The notes: a model not told the origin generated them from the letters alone. A stretch of 64,000 bases of DNA from Cladocopium goreaui (GCA_947184155.2 CAMXCT020000451.1:62001-126000), one strand, 5' to 3'. Numbered from the stretch's first letter, positions 47,660 to 58,585 are shown. A program made the numbers and translations.

Positions 47660-50600
47660 CCAGCACGACGATGACGATGACGACGACGATGACGTGGATG
47701 ATGACGCACCAGGCGCAGTTGGCCCAGACCTTCCAGGGCTGCGACAGCGTCATCGCCTGCCCAGGCAGCCGTCAGAGTGGCATCGCGCGCACCTGTGGCA
47801 TCGGAGCCCGGAAGGCTACGGGGGCCACGGGGGCCACGGGGGCCACGGGCTATGGCAGAGGGGAAGACTTGGGGGATTTGAACTCAAAAAATCAGGGGGG
47901 GGTTGAATGGTGGAAGGGTTGAACATCAAACCTGGAGATTTCACAATCATGCGGATTGAACCATTTCAATTCGGGACTATACCATAGTGTGACTAACCAT
48001 CGCAAAAATCACGACGTGATTAAACATGATTTGAAACCACATGCCACAAGAAACATATTAAACTATATTAATTAAATATACCAAATCTGGGTTTGTGAAG
48101 TCAGAAAAGTTGCAATTTGATGCAATTTAAAGACTATGCCCCAGCAAGAAATATTGATTTAGTATTGGGTCTTCTGCTGCAATCATTTTGGGGTCTGGGG
48201 TTCAAAGGGATGGGATCATGGAGGAATCCCTACCCTCTGGTAATCGAACCTGGCAATGGAAAGTCAGCCAGCCATTTTTGGTTGTAGGCTAAAGGGTAAA
48301 ATATCCGAAGTTGTTAGACTTCCAGCGTTTTTTTCATGCGCTCATGAGTTGGAAAACCAATGAGAATTGCGAAGTTGGTCAATGAAAATAGGAACTAGAA
48401 AAACGTAAAGAGGGAAGCGCTCTTGACAGGGATTTGGCCACCAGGCGGCATTTACGCAACTAATGAAACGAAGTATCCCCGGATATCCCCGGGCCCTGTT
48501 GAACCCCAACAGGTGTCTTGTGAAAATTTCAATATTTGTCATCCAGAATCCAGACACACACGGCGTTTGTGGGTATAATGATGAATATGATCATAGGTTG
48601 GTTTATTCCAGATTGATCAGTTCCAACACAAATCTGATGGTTCCATCCAAATCTGAGGGTTTCTTTCCGCAGCGGTCAGCACCTTTGTGGCTTTTGCTCC
48701 CCAGGTGGTGGCAGCCATGAAGACTGCGGAAGTGAAACGCTTGGTGGTGTTGCTTGGCACCATGATGGGATGCAGAAGTTGATGTGAAAACCCGGGTCAC
48801 TGTTTGGTTTGATTCATACCCAATAGCCCATAGCTACATACATGGACATAGTTCATAGCCATGATTAATGCTTACAATCCAGCTGTGGTTCTGAAATACT
48901 ATGAAGTACTACCAGCGTTTCCCACTTGCATATAGGTCATGCATAGGTCATTATCCACCTACTGTCCACCTCTAAGAGGGCCTCCTCCGGAAGGCTATCT
49001 TCCATGGGCATTGGCGACGACTACTTGCCTGGCAGCTGCATCAAGCAACTTGGCCGAGGGGTGACCCACCATGTGTGCAGTAGGAGGTTGGAGCCTGAAG
49101 ATTTGGGTCCCTGTCCAGATCTGTCCAGATGAAGTCGGGTATAAGTGGGATTATCTGTCAAATATAGATATATTATGATATATTAAGGCCTAGCAGGCCT
49201 AGCTACGAGTTTCCAGCTTCTGCATATTCATGAATCAGACAAACCAAATATCCCAGTATATCCCAGTAGTTATGTCTATTTTTGTGAAATTAAGAAGTAC
49301 CCATGTTTTGAATGGATATTCGTGCATATTCAAAATTGCCGCCAGAAATTCGAGTGAAATCAATGACTTTGTTCGACATCCTGCCAGGTCCTGCGAAAAA
49401 TCCTTTCGCAACTGAGGTACTTTTGGGGGTTTCTCCTCCGGGTGGTTTGGCCCAGCACCCGCCGTGACCTTCAAGAAATGGAGGTGCCATAAGGGCAGGG
49501 GTCCAGTTGGGTGAGTCCAGGGGTGCTGGTAATGGGATGTAAATTTTGCATAATTTTGCACATAGCTGACATAGCTGTGACATACATCAATATTGTAGTT
49601 GTTTGTTTTTCCCGAGAGCGTCTGAGCGCAGGGTTCTTCCAATAGTGGGGTCTGTATCTCATCTTCTCATCTTCACACCTTCTCTCACACCTTCTCTCAC
49701 ACCTTCTCATCTTCACACCTCCTCTCACACCTTCTCATCTTCACACCTTCTCTCACACCTTCTCTCACACCTTCTCTCACACCTTCTCTCACACCTTCTC
49801 TCACACCTTCTCTCACACCTTCTCTCACACCTTCTCTCACACCTTCTCATCTTCACATCTTCTCTCTCTCTCACTCTCTCTCCTCTTTCCTCTCTCCTTT
49901 CTCTCTCTCCTTTCTCTCTCCCTTTTCTCTCTCTCGCCTTCCTGGAGCAACCCTTTCGCACGAAATGAGGGTCGATCGTCAAAAACTGAGGAAAAATTGT
50001 GATTTTACTTGTGCCGGACTTGTCCTGGAGCAACCCTTTCGCACGAAATGAGGGTCGATCGTCAAAAACTGAGGTAAAATTGCGATTTTACTTGTCCTGG
50101 AGCAACCCTTTTGCACGAAATGAGGGTCGATCGTCAAAAACTGAGGTAATTGCGATTTTACTTGTCCTGGAGCAACCCTTTCGCACGAAATGAGGGTCGA
50201 TCGTCGAAAACTGAGGTAAAATTGCGATTTTACTTGTGCCGGACTTGTCCTGTGTGTAAAAGCTTCCGTCTGTAAAAGCGTCTGCGTGTAAAAGCTTCTG
50301 CGTGCAAAAGCGTCTGTGTGTAAAAGTGTTTGTGTGTAAAAGTGTTTGTGTGTAAAAGTGTTTGTATGTAAAAGCTTCTGTGTGTAAAAGTTTTTGTGTG
50401 TAAAACTGTAAAAGCGTTTGCGTGTAAACGCTTCTGTGTGTAAAAGCTCCTGTGTGTAAAAGTGTCTGTGTGTAAAAGTGTCTGTGTGTAAAAGTGTCTG
50501 TGTGTAAAAGCATCTGTGTAAAAGCGTATGTGTGTAAAAGCTTCTGTCTGTAAAAGCTTCTGTGGGTAAAAGCTTTGTGTGTAAAAGCGTCTGTGTAAAA

Positions 50601-51850
50601 GCGTTTGTGTGTAAAAGCTTCTGTGTGTAAACGCTTTTGTGTGTACAAGCGTCTGTGTGTAAAAGGATCTGTGTGTGAAAGTGTCTGTATGTAAAAGCTT
50701 TTGTGTGTGAAAGCCTTTGTGTGTAAAAGCTTCTGTGTGTAAAAGCTTCTGTGTGTAAAAGCTTTTGTGTGTAAAAGCGTCTGTGTGTAAAAGCTTCTGT
50801 GTGTAAAAACTTTTGTGTGTACAAGCGTCTGTGTGTAAAAGGATCTGTGTGTGAAAGTGTCTGTCTGTAAAAGCTTTTGTGTGTGAAAGCCTTTGTGTGT
50901 AAAAGCTTCTGTGTGTAAAAGCTTCTGTGTGTAAAAGCTTTTGTGTGTAAAAGCGTCTGTGTGTAAAAGCTTCTGTGTGTAAAAGTGTTTGCGATGCAAA
51001 CTATTGTCTTGCACTTCTACTATTTTTGTCTTGATACTCCTCTTCTCGACTGCCTATAACACATCTTTAATATATTGTTTGTAATATGGTGTCTCCATAC
51101 TAACAAGAGAAGACCCTGCTCCTCTACGCTCTCGGGCCATCCGTCGTCTAGTTTGTTCCAGTGTTTTTTCATGTTCCATATCCTGTGATGGTCCCAAGAA
51201 TTGTTTTCTGTGTTCTTTTGATACTAATACCTACTAATACTGATTTCCCTTGACAATGAATATCCCAATGATATTCCAAGTGTTGAAATCAGCAGCCATG
51301 CCATGCCATGAGGCCGTGGTGCGCAATACCGACCTGGACTTTCTGCTGGTGAGACCCATGGGCGTCGACCCCGCGGAGCCTCAACGCGGGTCCTATGCGC
51401 TGCTCACGGGCAGAGGCCAAGGAGGCTTGGAGCTACTTGTGGCCAAGGAGGATGTGGCGTTGTTGCTGGGCATAAGCGGCATAAGGCTATGATGGCTACG
51501 GCGTAAGGTCCGGTTGAAACGGTTGAAATATGTTGAAACCTGTTGAAACCCGGGAAAAACACGGAAGAAAAATAGAGAAAAAGGAGAACATACTCCAACT
51601 CCAGGCGCATCGATCTTTCTATTCTGGAGACAGGCCCTGGGTTTCCAGATTGTGAAAAAGAGTACCGGTTTTATCGCATGGCAGAGTGGAACCGCTTCAC
51701 CTTCTGGGTAGCTGAAGCCTTGCCTCAGGTTTCTTCTGGAGGAGGCTTTGGAGCCCAAACATTCCAAGACAGCAGTGACCCGATGGGCCATGGGGTCTCA
51801 ACTGAAGGGAATTGTTGGGTTGGATTACTATAGTACAATTAGTACAATAT
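47430..51850 (+). CDS. Atypical SDR-type NAD(P)-binding protein, multi-exon gene
   Basis: Six plus-strand exons read in order as an extended or atypical short-chain dehydrogenase (NAD(P)H-binding, YwnB/epimerase-like): to 47502 (LHTDGLQVEILKLNINSDDA), 47713-47814 (LAQTFQGCDSVIACPGSRQS), 48705-48748 (VVAAMKTAEVKRLV), 48994-about 49060 (LSSMGIGDDYLPGS), about 51280-51461 (HEAVVRNTDLDFLLVRPMGV, then VAKEDVA), and 51729 onward (LLEEALEPKHSKTAV). VKRLV-VLSSMG and LDFLLVRP are hallmark strands of this family. Phases agree at 47502/47713, 47814/48705, 48748/48994 and 51461/51729. One donor is GC, two are GTTGCT. The N-terminal GxxGxxG exon was not found. Substrate unknown; cytosolic or plastid role cannot be told. 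Confidence 0.75.
47618..47700. repeat. CAT/GAC trinucleotide repeat in an SDR-gene intron
   Basis: A run of (TCA)n followed by (GAC/GAT)n directly in front of the 47713 exon. In one frame it encodes a His tract then an Asp tract, but it lies between good donor and acceptor sites and is most likely intronic. Confidence 0.8.
47713..47814 (+). other. Exon of the SDR-like gene with a GC donor
   Basis: Acceptor CGCACCAG|G and donor AAG|GCTACG. The frame reads AQLAQTFQGCDSVIACPGSR and then QSGIARTCGIGARK, exactly 34 codons. It matches the D-x-LAxAxxGCDAVI segment that follows the conserved acidic strand of atypical SDRs. Confidence 0.75.
48705..48748 (+). other. Exon of the SDR-like gene
   Basis: A 44-nt exon after GCTCCCCAG|G reading VVAAMKTAEVKRLV plus two bases. 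With donor GT|GTTGCTT the next exon at 48994 completes Val and continues LSSMGIGDD, the family's RLVVLSS(M)G strand. Confidence 0.7.
48994..49060 (+). other. Exon of the SDR-like gene
   Basis: Starts after CTCCGGAAG|G. Reads LSSMGIGDDYLPGSCIKQLG and ends before GTGACC at 49061. It contains the position equivalent to the catalytic Ser region of SDRs, but no YxxxK follows, consistent with an atypical member. Confidence 0.65.
49655..49940. repeat. Polypyrimidine minisatellite (12-bp TCTCACACCTTC)
   Basis: Plus strand is almost purely C and T with a few A for about 285 bp: TCTCACACCTTC units, with TCATCTTCACACC variants on the left and CTCTCTCC runs on the right. Such strand-asymmetric tracts can form triplex or H-DNA. 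Confidence 0.92.
49942..50250. repeat. 70-83-bp tandem repeat, four units
   Basis: CTGGAGCAACCCTTTCGCAC begins units at 49942, 50025, 50097 and 50167. Each contains GAAATGAGGGTCGATCGTCA and an ACTGAGG..GATTTTACTTGT tail; unit length varies through GTGCCGGACTTGT insertions. The reverse strand is open through the block. Confidence 0.95.
50250..50990. repeat. 16-bp minisatellite with a 176-bp higher-order period
   Basis: About 46 units of TGTGTGTAAAAGCTTC and close variants. The variant marker ACAAGC recurs at 50645 and 50821, exactly 176 bp (11 units) apart, with matching neighbours, showing a later block duplication. The minus strand is open for about 300 codons and would encode a 16-residue FYTQKLLHTEAFTH-type repeat; this follows from the period (3 x 16 bp) and lack of stops. 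Confidence 0.95.
51280..51461 (+). other. Exon of the SDR-like gene, substrate-side strand
   Basis: The frame reads PCHEAVVRNTDLDFLLVRPM, then GVDPAEPQRGSYALLTGRG and LELLVAKEDVAL. LDFLLVRP and the A-x-EDVA helix are typical C-terminal elements. The left border is uncertain within about 51260-51300. Ending before GTTGCT at 51462 joins in phase to FLLEEAL at 51729. Confidence 0.7.
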
Positions 51851-52237
51851 GGTTGGCTCAATATTCTTTTAGGAAACTCAAAGCTGATGCATCTTTGACT
51901 TATTGGACTCAAATATAATCGTGCATAATCGTACCATGTCAAATCTAGTTGCACCACTATGTCATGTCTAGGTAGTTTGTCACTGTAGATCGTAGATCAT
52001 TGAGTTTTCATTTCACCAAGCAGTACAAGCATTGGGGCGAGCACTGGCCATGACTGGCGACATCTCTGGCTCGTTGTGGTAGCCAAAACATCAGCCTTAG
52101 TGATTCCACGGTAGCAGTCCTTGGTGTTTACCTTTAATCTTCTGACAAATTCAAGTATGTAATCAACACTCTTCAGATTGGTCTGTACTTTGTACCGCCA
52201 ATATCCGCTAACCAGATCCGCTTTTGCTTTTGGACAG

Positions 52238-52341
52238 CGGTCCTGTTGGGGGGTTGGATCAAATCAGTCATTGACGCCGACAGGTCCAAGATCCCCGAAG
52301 CTCTGGTGCCGCTAATGTTGCGAACATCCTTTAATTGTCAA
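52238..52341 (+). other. Exon of an unrecognised plus-strand gene
   Basis: Acceptor CTTTTGGACAG and donor CAA|GTGACA. The frame reads VLLGGWIKSVIDADRSKIPE and then ALVPLMLRTSFNCQ. Strongly coding-like and helical; family not recognised. It lies about 400 bp beyond the SDR-like gene's last seen exon, so it may start the next gene. Confidence 0.45.
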
Positions 52342-53426
52342 GTGACAGATTTTAGTTGGAGGATACTGGGTATATGATGGTATATCCTCCATGTCTGAAT
52401 ATAGATTATGTATGATTATGTACTGATGATGTTCTATGATCATATCATGGGTATGTCTCAAAATCAGCTACCCCATGCTACCCCCAAAAAAACCGTATGG
52501 TTGACTTGGTTGACGATGACTGTCCGACTGTTGCCATGATCAAATGACCGAGGTGACCATCGGAAGGGACACCAAGGCTTTGGTGGTTTGACAGCTGGAT
52601 GCCCAGCTATCACATTTTGAGCTTTTATTCTGGGGAACTGCTTGGTGGACGCGTCTCGTATTAACTTACGTATGTGTACAATGTAATATAATATGTACTG
52701 TATAAAGGTTTGTGATATGTGATAGTGACATTAGAGAATCGAACAAGACACAGCATGGGTGCCCAGTGCATGTTTCAAACGTGCATACAGCGAGTTTGGA
52801 CAGGTTTATGAAGTGCTTTGAACGGACCCCTGCGGGTCGCTCTGGGGACATGGTGAGCTAGACAGATTACTCGTACCATGTATTGCTGTAGCCTCCTGAT
52901 GCCTCCTGCAACACGTTTGGTCAAACCTGTGAACTCTAGCATCCCTCACTATTCCCTCGCTGAATGGTACATCATGGTACATCCATCCCATTCACAGATG
53001 ACAAGCGCTGAATACTGTGACACATATGAACTTTGCTTATACTGCTCTATGATAATCCAACCCATGTGATTGTATTGTCATTAGCCTACAAGGAGTTAGC
53101 CTATCTTGATGTTATTTTGACATGTTTGTTCACTTTATGTTTGCAAGCGACCACAGTGCTTGTTCTGGTGAACTCCCAGGCCAAGTTTCACCAGCGCATT
53201 GATGTCCACTGAGCGCGGATTTGCCAACATTTTGTTGGCGACTTCCACTGGAATTCAGGAAGCGGCTTGCTTTGCGCCGGGAGAAGATGATCATCCCTAA
53301 TGGGATGATTGACCCAACTGGCCCAGCGGCCCAGCTTGTTCGGATGAGTTGGTTTTACCGTCCCTGTGTTCGGCAGATATCCAGTGCTGATTTTGCGAAG
53401 GTTTAAAGCCCCAAGGCACACATAAG

Positions 53427-53479
53427 CCATTATAAGCCATTATAAGCCATTATAAGCCATTATAAGCCATTATAAGCCA
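53427..53479. repeat. 10-bp tandem repeat, five copies
   Basis: CATTATAAGC repeated five times, nearly perfect. It shares the core ATAAGCC/ATAGCC flavour with the 11-bp satellite at 23 kb but is a different unit. Confidence 0.9.
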
Positions 53480-53645
53480 ACGATGCAATTCTTTTGCAAT
53501 GGCGATTGCAGAGATAGGCAAAACTACTCCTATTGATGCTTCGCAACAATGGCAAGAGATCTTCTCCAAGTTGAATCAGGAGTTACCAGGGTTGGTAAAT
53601 TAACATGTACATGAAGATAGCCTAAGGGAAGCTGTCCAAAGACTC

Positions 53646-54260
53646 ATGCCTGAAAAGAACATCATTTCCATAGTAGCCTGCAGAGGGGCCAGCCGTACCC
53701 TTGCCCCACCAGAACAAATGTCCAAGGGTGTTGCTCCATTCCGGTGTTGCATTTTCACTGAACGAGGCACTGGAGAGCTGAGAGCTGAAACCGAATGGGA
53801 ACCTTGGGAAAACTTAGCCAAGAGAAATCTGATTAGACCTTCTCATGCCACTAGAATCAACATGACTGTTTTTGCCAAGAACGATGTTCCTAGGTCCAGT
53901 GCCTCAAGTGATCCAAATTCGCAGCCTGATGTCACTGACGTCCAGACATCGGGGAATTCCGAAATGCCTGAGACTTCTAGAGAGAGCGAAAACTCACCTC
54001 TAGAGGACAAGTCATCCTCGAACATGCCTGCGTCACCTGAGCTGACTAGTTCCCAGAATGCGGACTTGCGAAGTGTAGGGCAATCACGCCGGTTTCAAAA
54101 TCTCCCCAGAGATGAGAAAATTACCTTGTTGCGAACAAATAAGAACTTAGGACATCCCAGTCCGGAACGCCCGAGTACCCTGTTGCGAGCTACAAGAGAT
54201 GGGTGTATTGGCCCTCTCTCGGAGCCCCGACTAGCGCTTCCTAGCTCATCTCCTGGGTGA
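53646..54260 (+). mobile_element. Fragment of a second Ty1/copia element
   Basis: A plus-strand open stretch whose end carries LLRTNKNLGHPSPERPSTLL, the pre-integrase zinc motif of copia polyproteins, preceded by a Ser/Glu-rich linker. It resembles the equivalent part of the element at the left edge but is clearly a different lineage. No LTRs, integrase core or reverse transcriptase were seen around it, so it is a short remnant. Confidence 0.6.
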
Positions 54261-56850
54261 GAGGGGTGAAAGATTGAAAATAAGGCGGAAGAAAGATAGT
54301 GGGGGCGCGTCTCCTTCCTTTACCAGCCTCCTGCGAACGCTTCTATCCATATCTAGCGCGTCCTCTATCTACAAACGCCGCGCCTTTCCACTTTCCGCAG
54401 CCAAAACTGCCTGCCACTGTGAGCCGTGAAATGCTGTGAAAATCAAAATCAAAATCAGGTAAGCAACGCTGTTTCTGGTGACATTACCCTTCGGACTTCA
54501 GGATGTACTGGCCAACCTTGTGTGCAGATTGCTTCGGTGCCTGAAAGCCATCTCTCAGGGTCGGCTTTGTCCCAATAGATCATATAACAATTTCTGATCA
54601 GCGTGGCCAAAGTGCTGCACTCATGTTTTGGATCGCAGTGGTGGGTGAAGATTCCCCTACTGTGGGATACTGTGGGTCAGGGCCAAGTTTCACCAGCGCA
54701 TGGCTCCATGGCCCCAAAAAGGGTGTACGACAGGATGGTGGATCTTGGGAGGCCTTGGGCAAGGTCGCTGGGCATAGGGGATGGTGATGTTGCAGTAGCA
54801 ATCATTGCAGATGGTCGCGAATGATCATGTCTTAAACATACATCATCTCTCCAAGCTTGGCCTGCTAGAAAATGTACAGTAATTATGGAAAGCATACGAC
54901 TGACATGTCCAGACATATCCAAGTGTCACTGGACCATACTGCGAAGGGTCCATCCTCTCAGCCAGGCAGAGCCTTCTGATCGCCTCTACTCTAAGTGCCT
55001 CGACTCCCTGGGACGGCTGGCAGCATGGCTTGACTATTGGTCCAGAAATCCAATGGTTTGGCTCCACGCGTTTTGATCCTTTCTGATCCCTTTTGGGACA
55101 TGCCATTTTGAGACAAGCTTGTGTGGATACTCCACCAGGCAAATTCATGGGTCATTGTTGAGATGAAAGGCTTGGTACCGAAAGTCCTTTCAGAGAAGCT
55201 TGCCAATAGCCCCCTATTCGGATTTTTGTTGCTCATCCGGGATCAGCCAAAGGTTGTCCAATGGCTGGAACCAGTAATGAAGATGAATGACACGCAGTAT
55301 TACTATGTATTACTGTATGCACTCTAGGTTCTTTTGATGGTTGCGGAATGCTGTGGTCATAACTAGCGATCTCATGGACCGTGTAAAGATTCAAATATCA
55401 AATACCCCACATTTTGTCGCATCGCTTTAAACCCTTTTGGTCAGTGAATTCTCCGGTTGGTTCGGTCTGTAAGTACGCCGACTCCATGCGCTCAAGGAGG
55501 CCTTTTCTCCACATGTTTGATGCCTGCAGCTGGGTGTTTCTGTGGGTGTTGGCTTTTGTGCTACTCTACGGCACTCTTCTGCATTGCATATCTCATCATA
55601 TCTCCGCCCACTAGCTCTGCAAAAGATCAAAAAGGGAGGTAAGAATGAAGTAACGTCGCAAGTTGCAGAGCACTGCAGAGTGCTGCAGTAGGCAAACCAC
55701 TTTGTAGGTCCCCCATATCATGATCATCATTATCATGATTATCATGGAGATATGTCATCCTAATTTTGGTCGCCGGCTTTAGTCAGTATCAATCTTCGCA
55801 CTTTTTTTTCGGAACCTTGCACCAGCCTGAGGATTCAATTTTGAGTACGTATGATAAGGATTGCCCACAGGAATGCAAAGTCGCGAGGGTTTATGTAAGA
55901 TAACAACGGTACCCTCTGGCTCTCTTCTTGATTGCACGTGTCCATTGGCACGTTGCCAAGAGAAAATGCTTGTGACCGAGGACAATCACCGCAAGGGGGT
56001 GGATGATGACCGAACAGATAAATAAGCAAATGTGAATACTCTTTGTTGCGGCATGTTGCCAGTGCAATCCTCTTCAGTGTATTTAATCAGTGTTTTCCTT
56101 TGGCGTTATTTCCCCGGTCACCAAGCCTCTTGTCTGTAGATTCATCGCTTATCACACTTCCTTGGGCTCCGTTGTTAGTACACGGTGTGTGTGTGTGTGC
56201 TTGTGTGTTGTCAGCGTCGATGTCTTTTTTCATCTGGGGCTCCGGGTAGATTTTGTCAATAGTTTCAGCACTGGGTCTGGGTTGTTCCCAACGAACAATT
56301 ATTGAAACTGTTTGGCTGTTCCTGTGAGATCTAATGTGGCATGTGCATACTTTTTGCAAACCATATGGTCATTTGTTCCTTCCAATTTGGACTCCTATGC
56401 TTTGATTCCTTGGGTCTCAGGGTCATCCTGGATTCTGTCAGTCATGAGTAGGTCATTCTGTTCCTTGGGTTTCGCCCTCGGTGTCCTCATTATTTGATTG
56501 CTCGGCCGGGCGCTCAAACATACTAGACGCATCTAGACGCTGTGGTGCATTGGTGTGTGGGTTTGTGTGCAATTGCCGCAGACTTCCAAAGTATGAACTT
56601 GAAACTAATACCAGCATTTTGTCGTGGAATTTTGGAATTTTCATTGTATTTTCCCCACCTGCCAGGTGAGATCAGGTGAGGGTTGTTAGATTTTATCAGA
56701 GTTGTTCTTCTCCTCCTCCTTCTTCTCCTTCTCCTCCTCCTCCACCACCTCTGCCTTCACTTCCATGTCCACTTCCGCCTTGCCAACTCTTCGCCAAGCT
56801 CTTCGCCAACTTCCGCACGCAGTGGCCACTGCTGGACCTCAACTGCAAGG
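54261..56850. other. Stretch without a supported gene
   Basis: A plus-strand island near 54690-54825 contains a phrase (GCCAAGTTTCACCAGCGCAT) also present at 53173-53192, hinting at duplicated exon sequence. Elsewhere there are stops in all frames, a TGTG run near 56185 and no recognised domain. Confidence 0.35.
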
Positions 56851-56857
56851 GTCTGAG

Positions 56858-57050
56858 CGCACTGGGCACCGCTGGACCTCACCCTGGGACCTTCCGAGCT
56901 CAGTGAGCACCGCTGGACCTCAACCTGGGACCCGCCGAGCTCAGTGAGCACCGCTGGACCTCAACCTGGGACCTTCCGAGCTCAGTGAGCACCGCTGGAC
57001 CTCAACCTGGGACCTTCCGAGCTCAGTGAGCACCGCTGGACCTCAACGGC
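56858..57050. repeat. 41-bp minisatellite
   Basis: CTCAGTGAGCACCGCTGGAC plus CTCAACCTGGGACCTTCCGAG starts at 56899, 56940, 56981 and 57022, exactly 41 bp apart, with a partial unit before. One unit has CCCGCCGAG in place of CCTTCCGAG. Confidence 0.95.
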
Positions 57051-57590
57051 CAACTAGAATGCCAGAAGATATGCCAGATAGAACACCAGATAGCATGTCA
57101 GATAGAATGCCAGAAGATATGCCAGATAAAATGCCAGATGATATGCCAGATAAAATGCCAGAAGATATGCCAGATAGACTACCAGATGGTATGCCAGATA
57201 AAGTGCCAGAATGTTTGCCAGATAGAATGCCAGAAGATTTGCCAGATAGAATGCCAGATAGGATGTCAGAAGATATGCCAGAAGATATGCCAGATAGAAT
57301 GCCAGAAGATATGCCAGATAAAATGCCAGAAGGTATGCCAGATAGAATGTCAGATAGAATGCCAGAAGGTATGCCAGACAAAGTGCCAGAATGTTTGCCA
57401 GATAGAATGCCAGAAGATTTGCCAGATAGAATGCCGGATAGGATGTCAGAAGATATGCCAGATAGAATGCCAGATAGAATGCCAGAAGATATGCCAGGTA
57501 GAATGCCAGAAGATATGCCAGATAGAATGCCAGATAGAATGCCAGAAGATATGCCAGATAGAATGCCAGAAGATATGCCAGTAACAAATC
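57050..57590 (+). repeat. 12-bp ATGCCAGA(A/T)GAT/AGA repeat array
   Basis: About 45 units built on ATGCCAGATAGA and ATGCCAGAAGAT. Because 12 is a multiple of three, all frames are periodic; the plus frame from 57026 to 57595 encodes a Met-Pro-Asp/Glu repeat (MPDRMPEDMPDKMPED). It follows the 41-bp minisatellite without a gap. The frame ends at TAA soon after the array. It could be a disordered protein but is more simply a minisatellite. Confidence 0.92.
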
Positions 57591-57715
57591 GATAAATGTC
57601 ATGGTGGGGATCACACGAAGTAAAGCAATTTTTTAAGCAGAGCTTTGACACGTGACCTTTGGAAGTGAAACGTCCCCTGATTAGTGAAATATCGGCTTGA
57701 GGCAGAAGCAAGAAC

Positions 57716-58585
57716 ATGTGTGGAGCTAAGAGTCTTATCAAGAGTAGAGACTACAGTTTCAGGTATAAGAGCACTGTTTATAACACAGTCTCTTATGATC
57801 AGTTGAAGGTTGGAGTGCTTGGTTCCAGCATCACCAGCGTTAAGCGGTGGAAAGGAACCGAAACACTGTCGGCCAGAAAAACCAAGGATGGTAATGCGAT
57901 TGCTCGCGTGTACAGGGATGTCTGCAACATGTCAGAATACTTTCATGAGAATGGGGCAGACGTCTTGCACTTCAAAGTAGGGTATGATGCACCAGGTGAG
58001 AATCCTCCAAGCAACCATTCCGATGGGTAAGACATGCTACGTACTTTGCAAGAGTTGTGCACATCTCAGTGCAACAACAAGTTTTTGTACCACAGCGGGC
58101 ATGGATGTTCAGGCAGCGGGGCGCTTGCTTTTGGAGACGGACATGGAGTTTCGCCTGTGCCTTGTCAAGTTTTCAACTGGCTTGGTTCGGCAGGCTTTGT
58201 TGGGCACACCACCATCATGCTTGATTCTTGCTATGCAAGAAGGTGACAGAAGACTTTCATCAATCTCCGCCTTGCCTGCCTTGGGAATGAATGCGCGACG
58301 GATGAAGGAGCAAGTGTTGGCGGACGCTACACGAGCAGATTTTTCGAATCCTTTTGAAAAGAGCATGCCTGGACACCAGGTATCAATGGCCGTGGCTGGG
58401 GCACAAAAGTTTTGGTCCAGTGAAAACCAGACGGCAATAGCGTCGTGTTCGGCACCAAAACATCGGAGCCCCAAACAGACCTTGCCGTGGATTTTGTTTG
58501 CCACAATGGCAAATGGACTTGGCACTACCCCACAGATAGAGAAAGATACATATTATACGTATACAGTATACATAATACATCATAA
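57716..58585 (+). pseudogene. Caspase-like (peptidase C14/metacaspase type) reading frame with four in-frame stops
   Basis: One plus-strand frame of 290 codons from ATG 57716 to TAA 58583. It carries the two catalytic signatures of the C14 fold: KFLYHSGHG (His, near 58085-58110) and IMLDSCYARR (Cys, near 58215-58243), then LACLGNECATDEGASVGGRY with TSRFF, the usual segment after the Cys. The frame never shifts but is interrupted by TAA at 58028 and TGA at 58244, 58355 and 58421. Coding character continues after the last (DGNSVVFGTK..WTWHYPTD). Likely an intronless decayed copy. Alternatives: some stops lie in introns (CAG|GTGAGA at 57997 is a fine donor), or stops are altered by mRNA editing. 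Metacaspase-type proteases cleave after Arg/Lys. Confidence 0.65.

Noticed and set aside
47550-47906. ORF with poly-His and poly-Asp runs
   Set aside because: It reads across the (TCA)n/(GAC)n microsatellite and the wrong frame of the SDR-like exon at 47713; the exon frame explains the conserved part.
50088-51014. 300-codon minus-strand ORF in the 16-bp repeat
   Set aside because: All minus frames of the repeat lack stops, and the 16-residue peptide period is forced by three 16-bp units. No start context or splice signals; treated as minisatellite.
57043-57741. Minus-strand 186-232-codon ORFs in the 12-bp repeat
   Set aside because: Frame openness follows from the repeat; composition is a Leu/Ala/Ile-Ser period with no plausible start.
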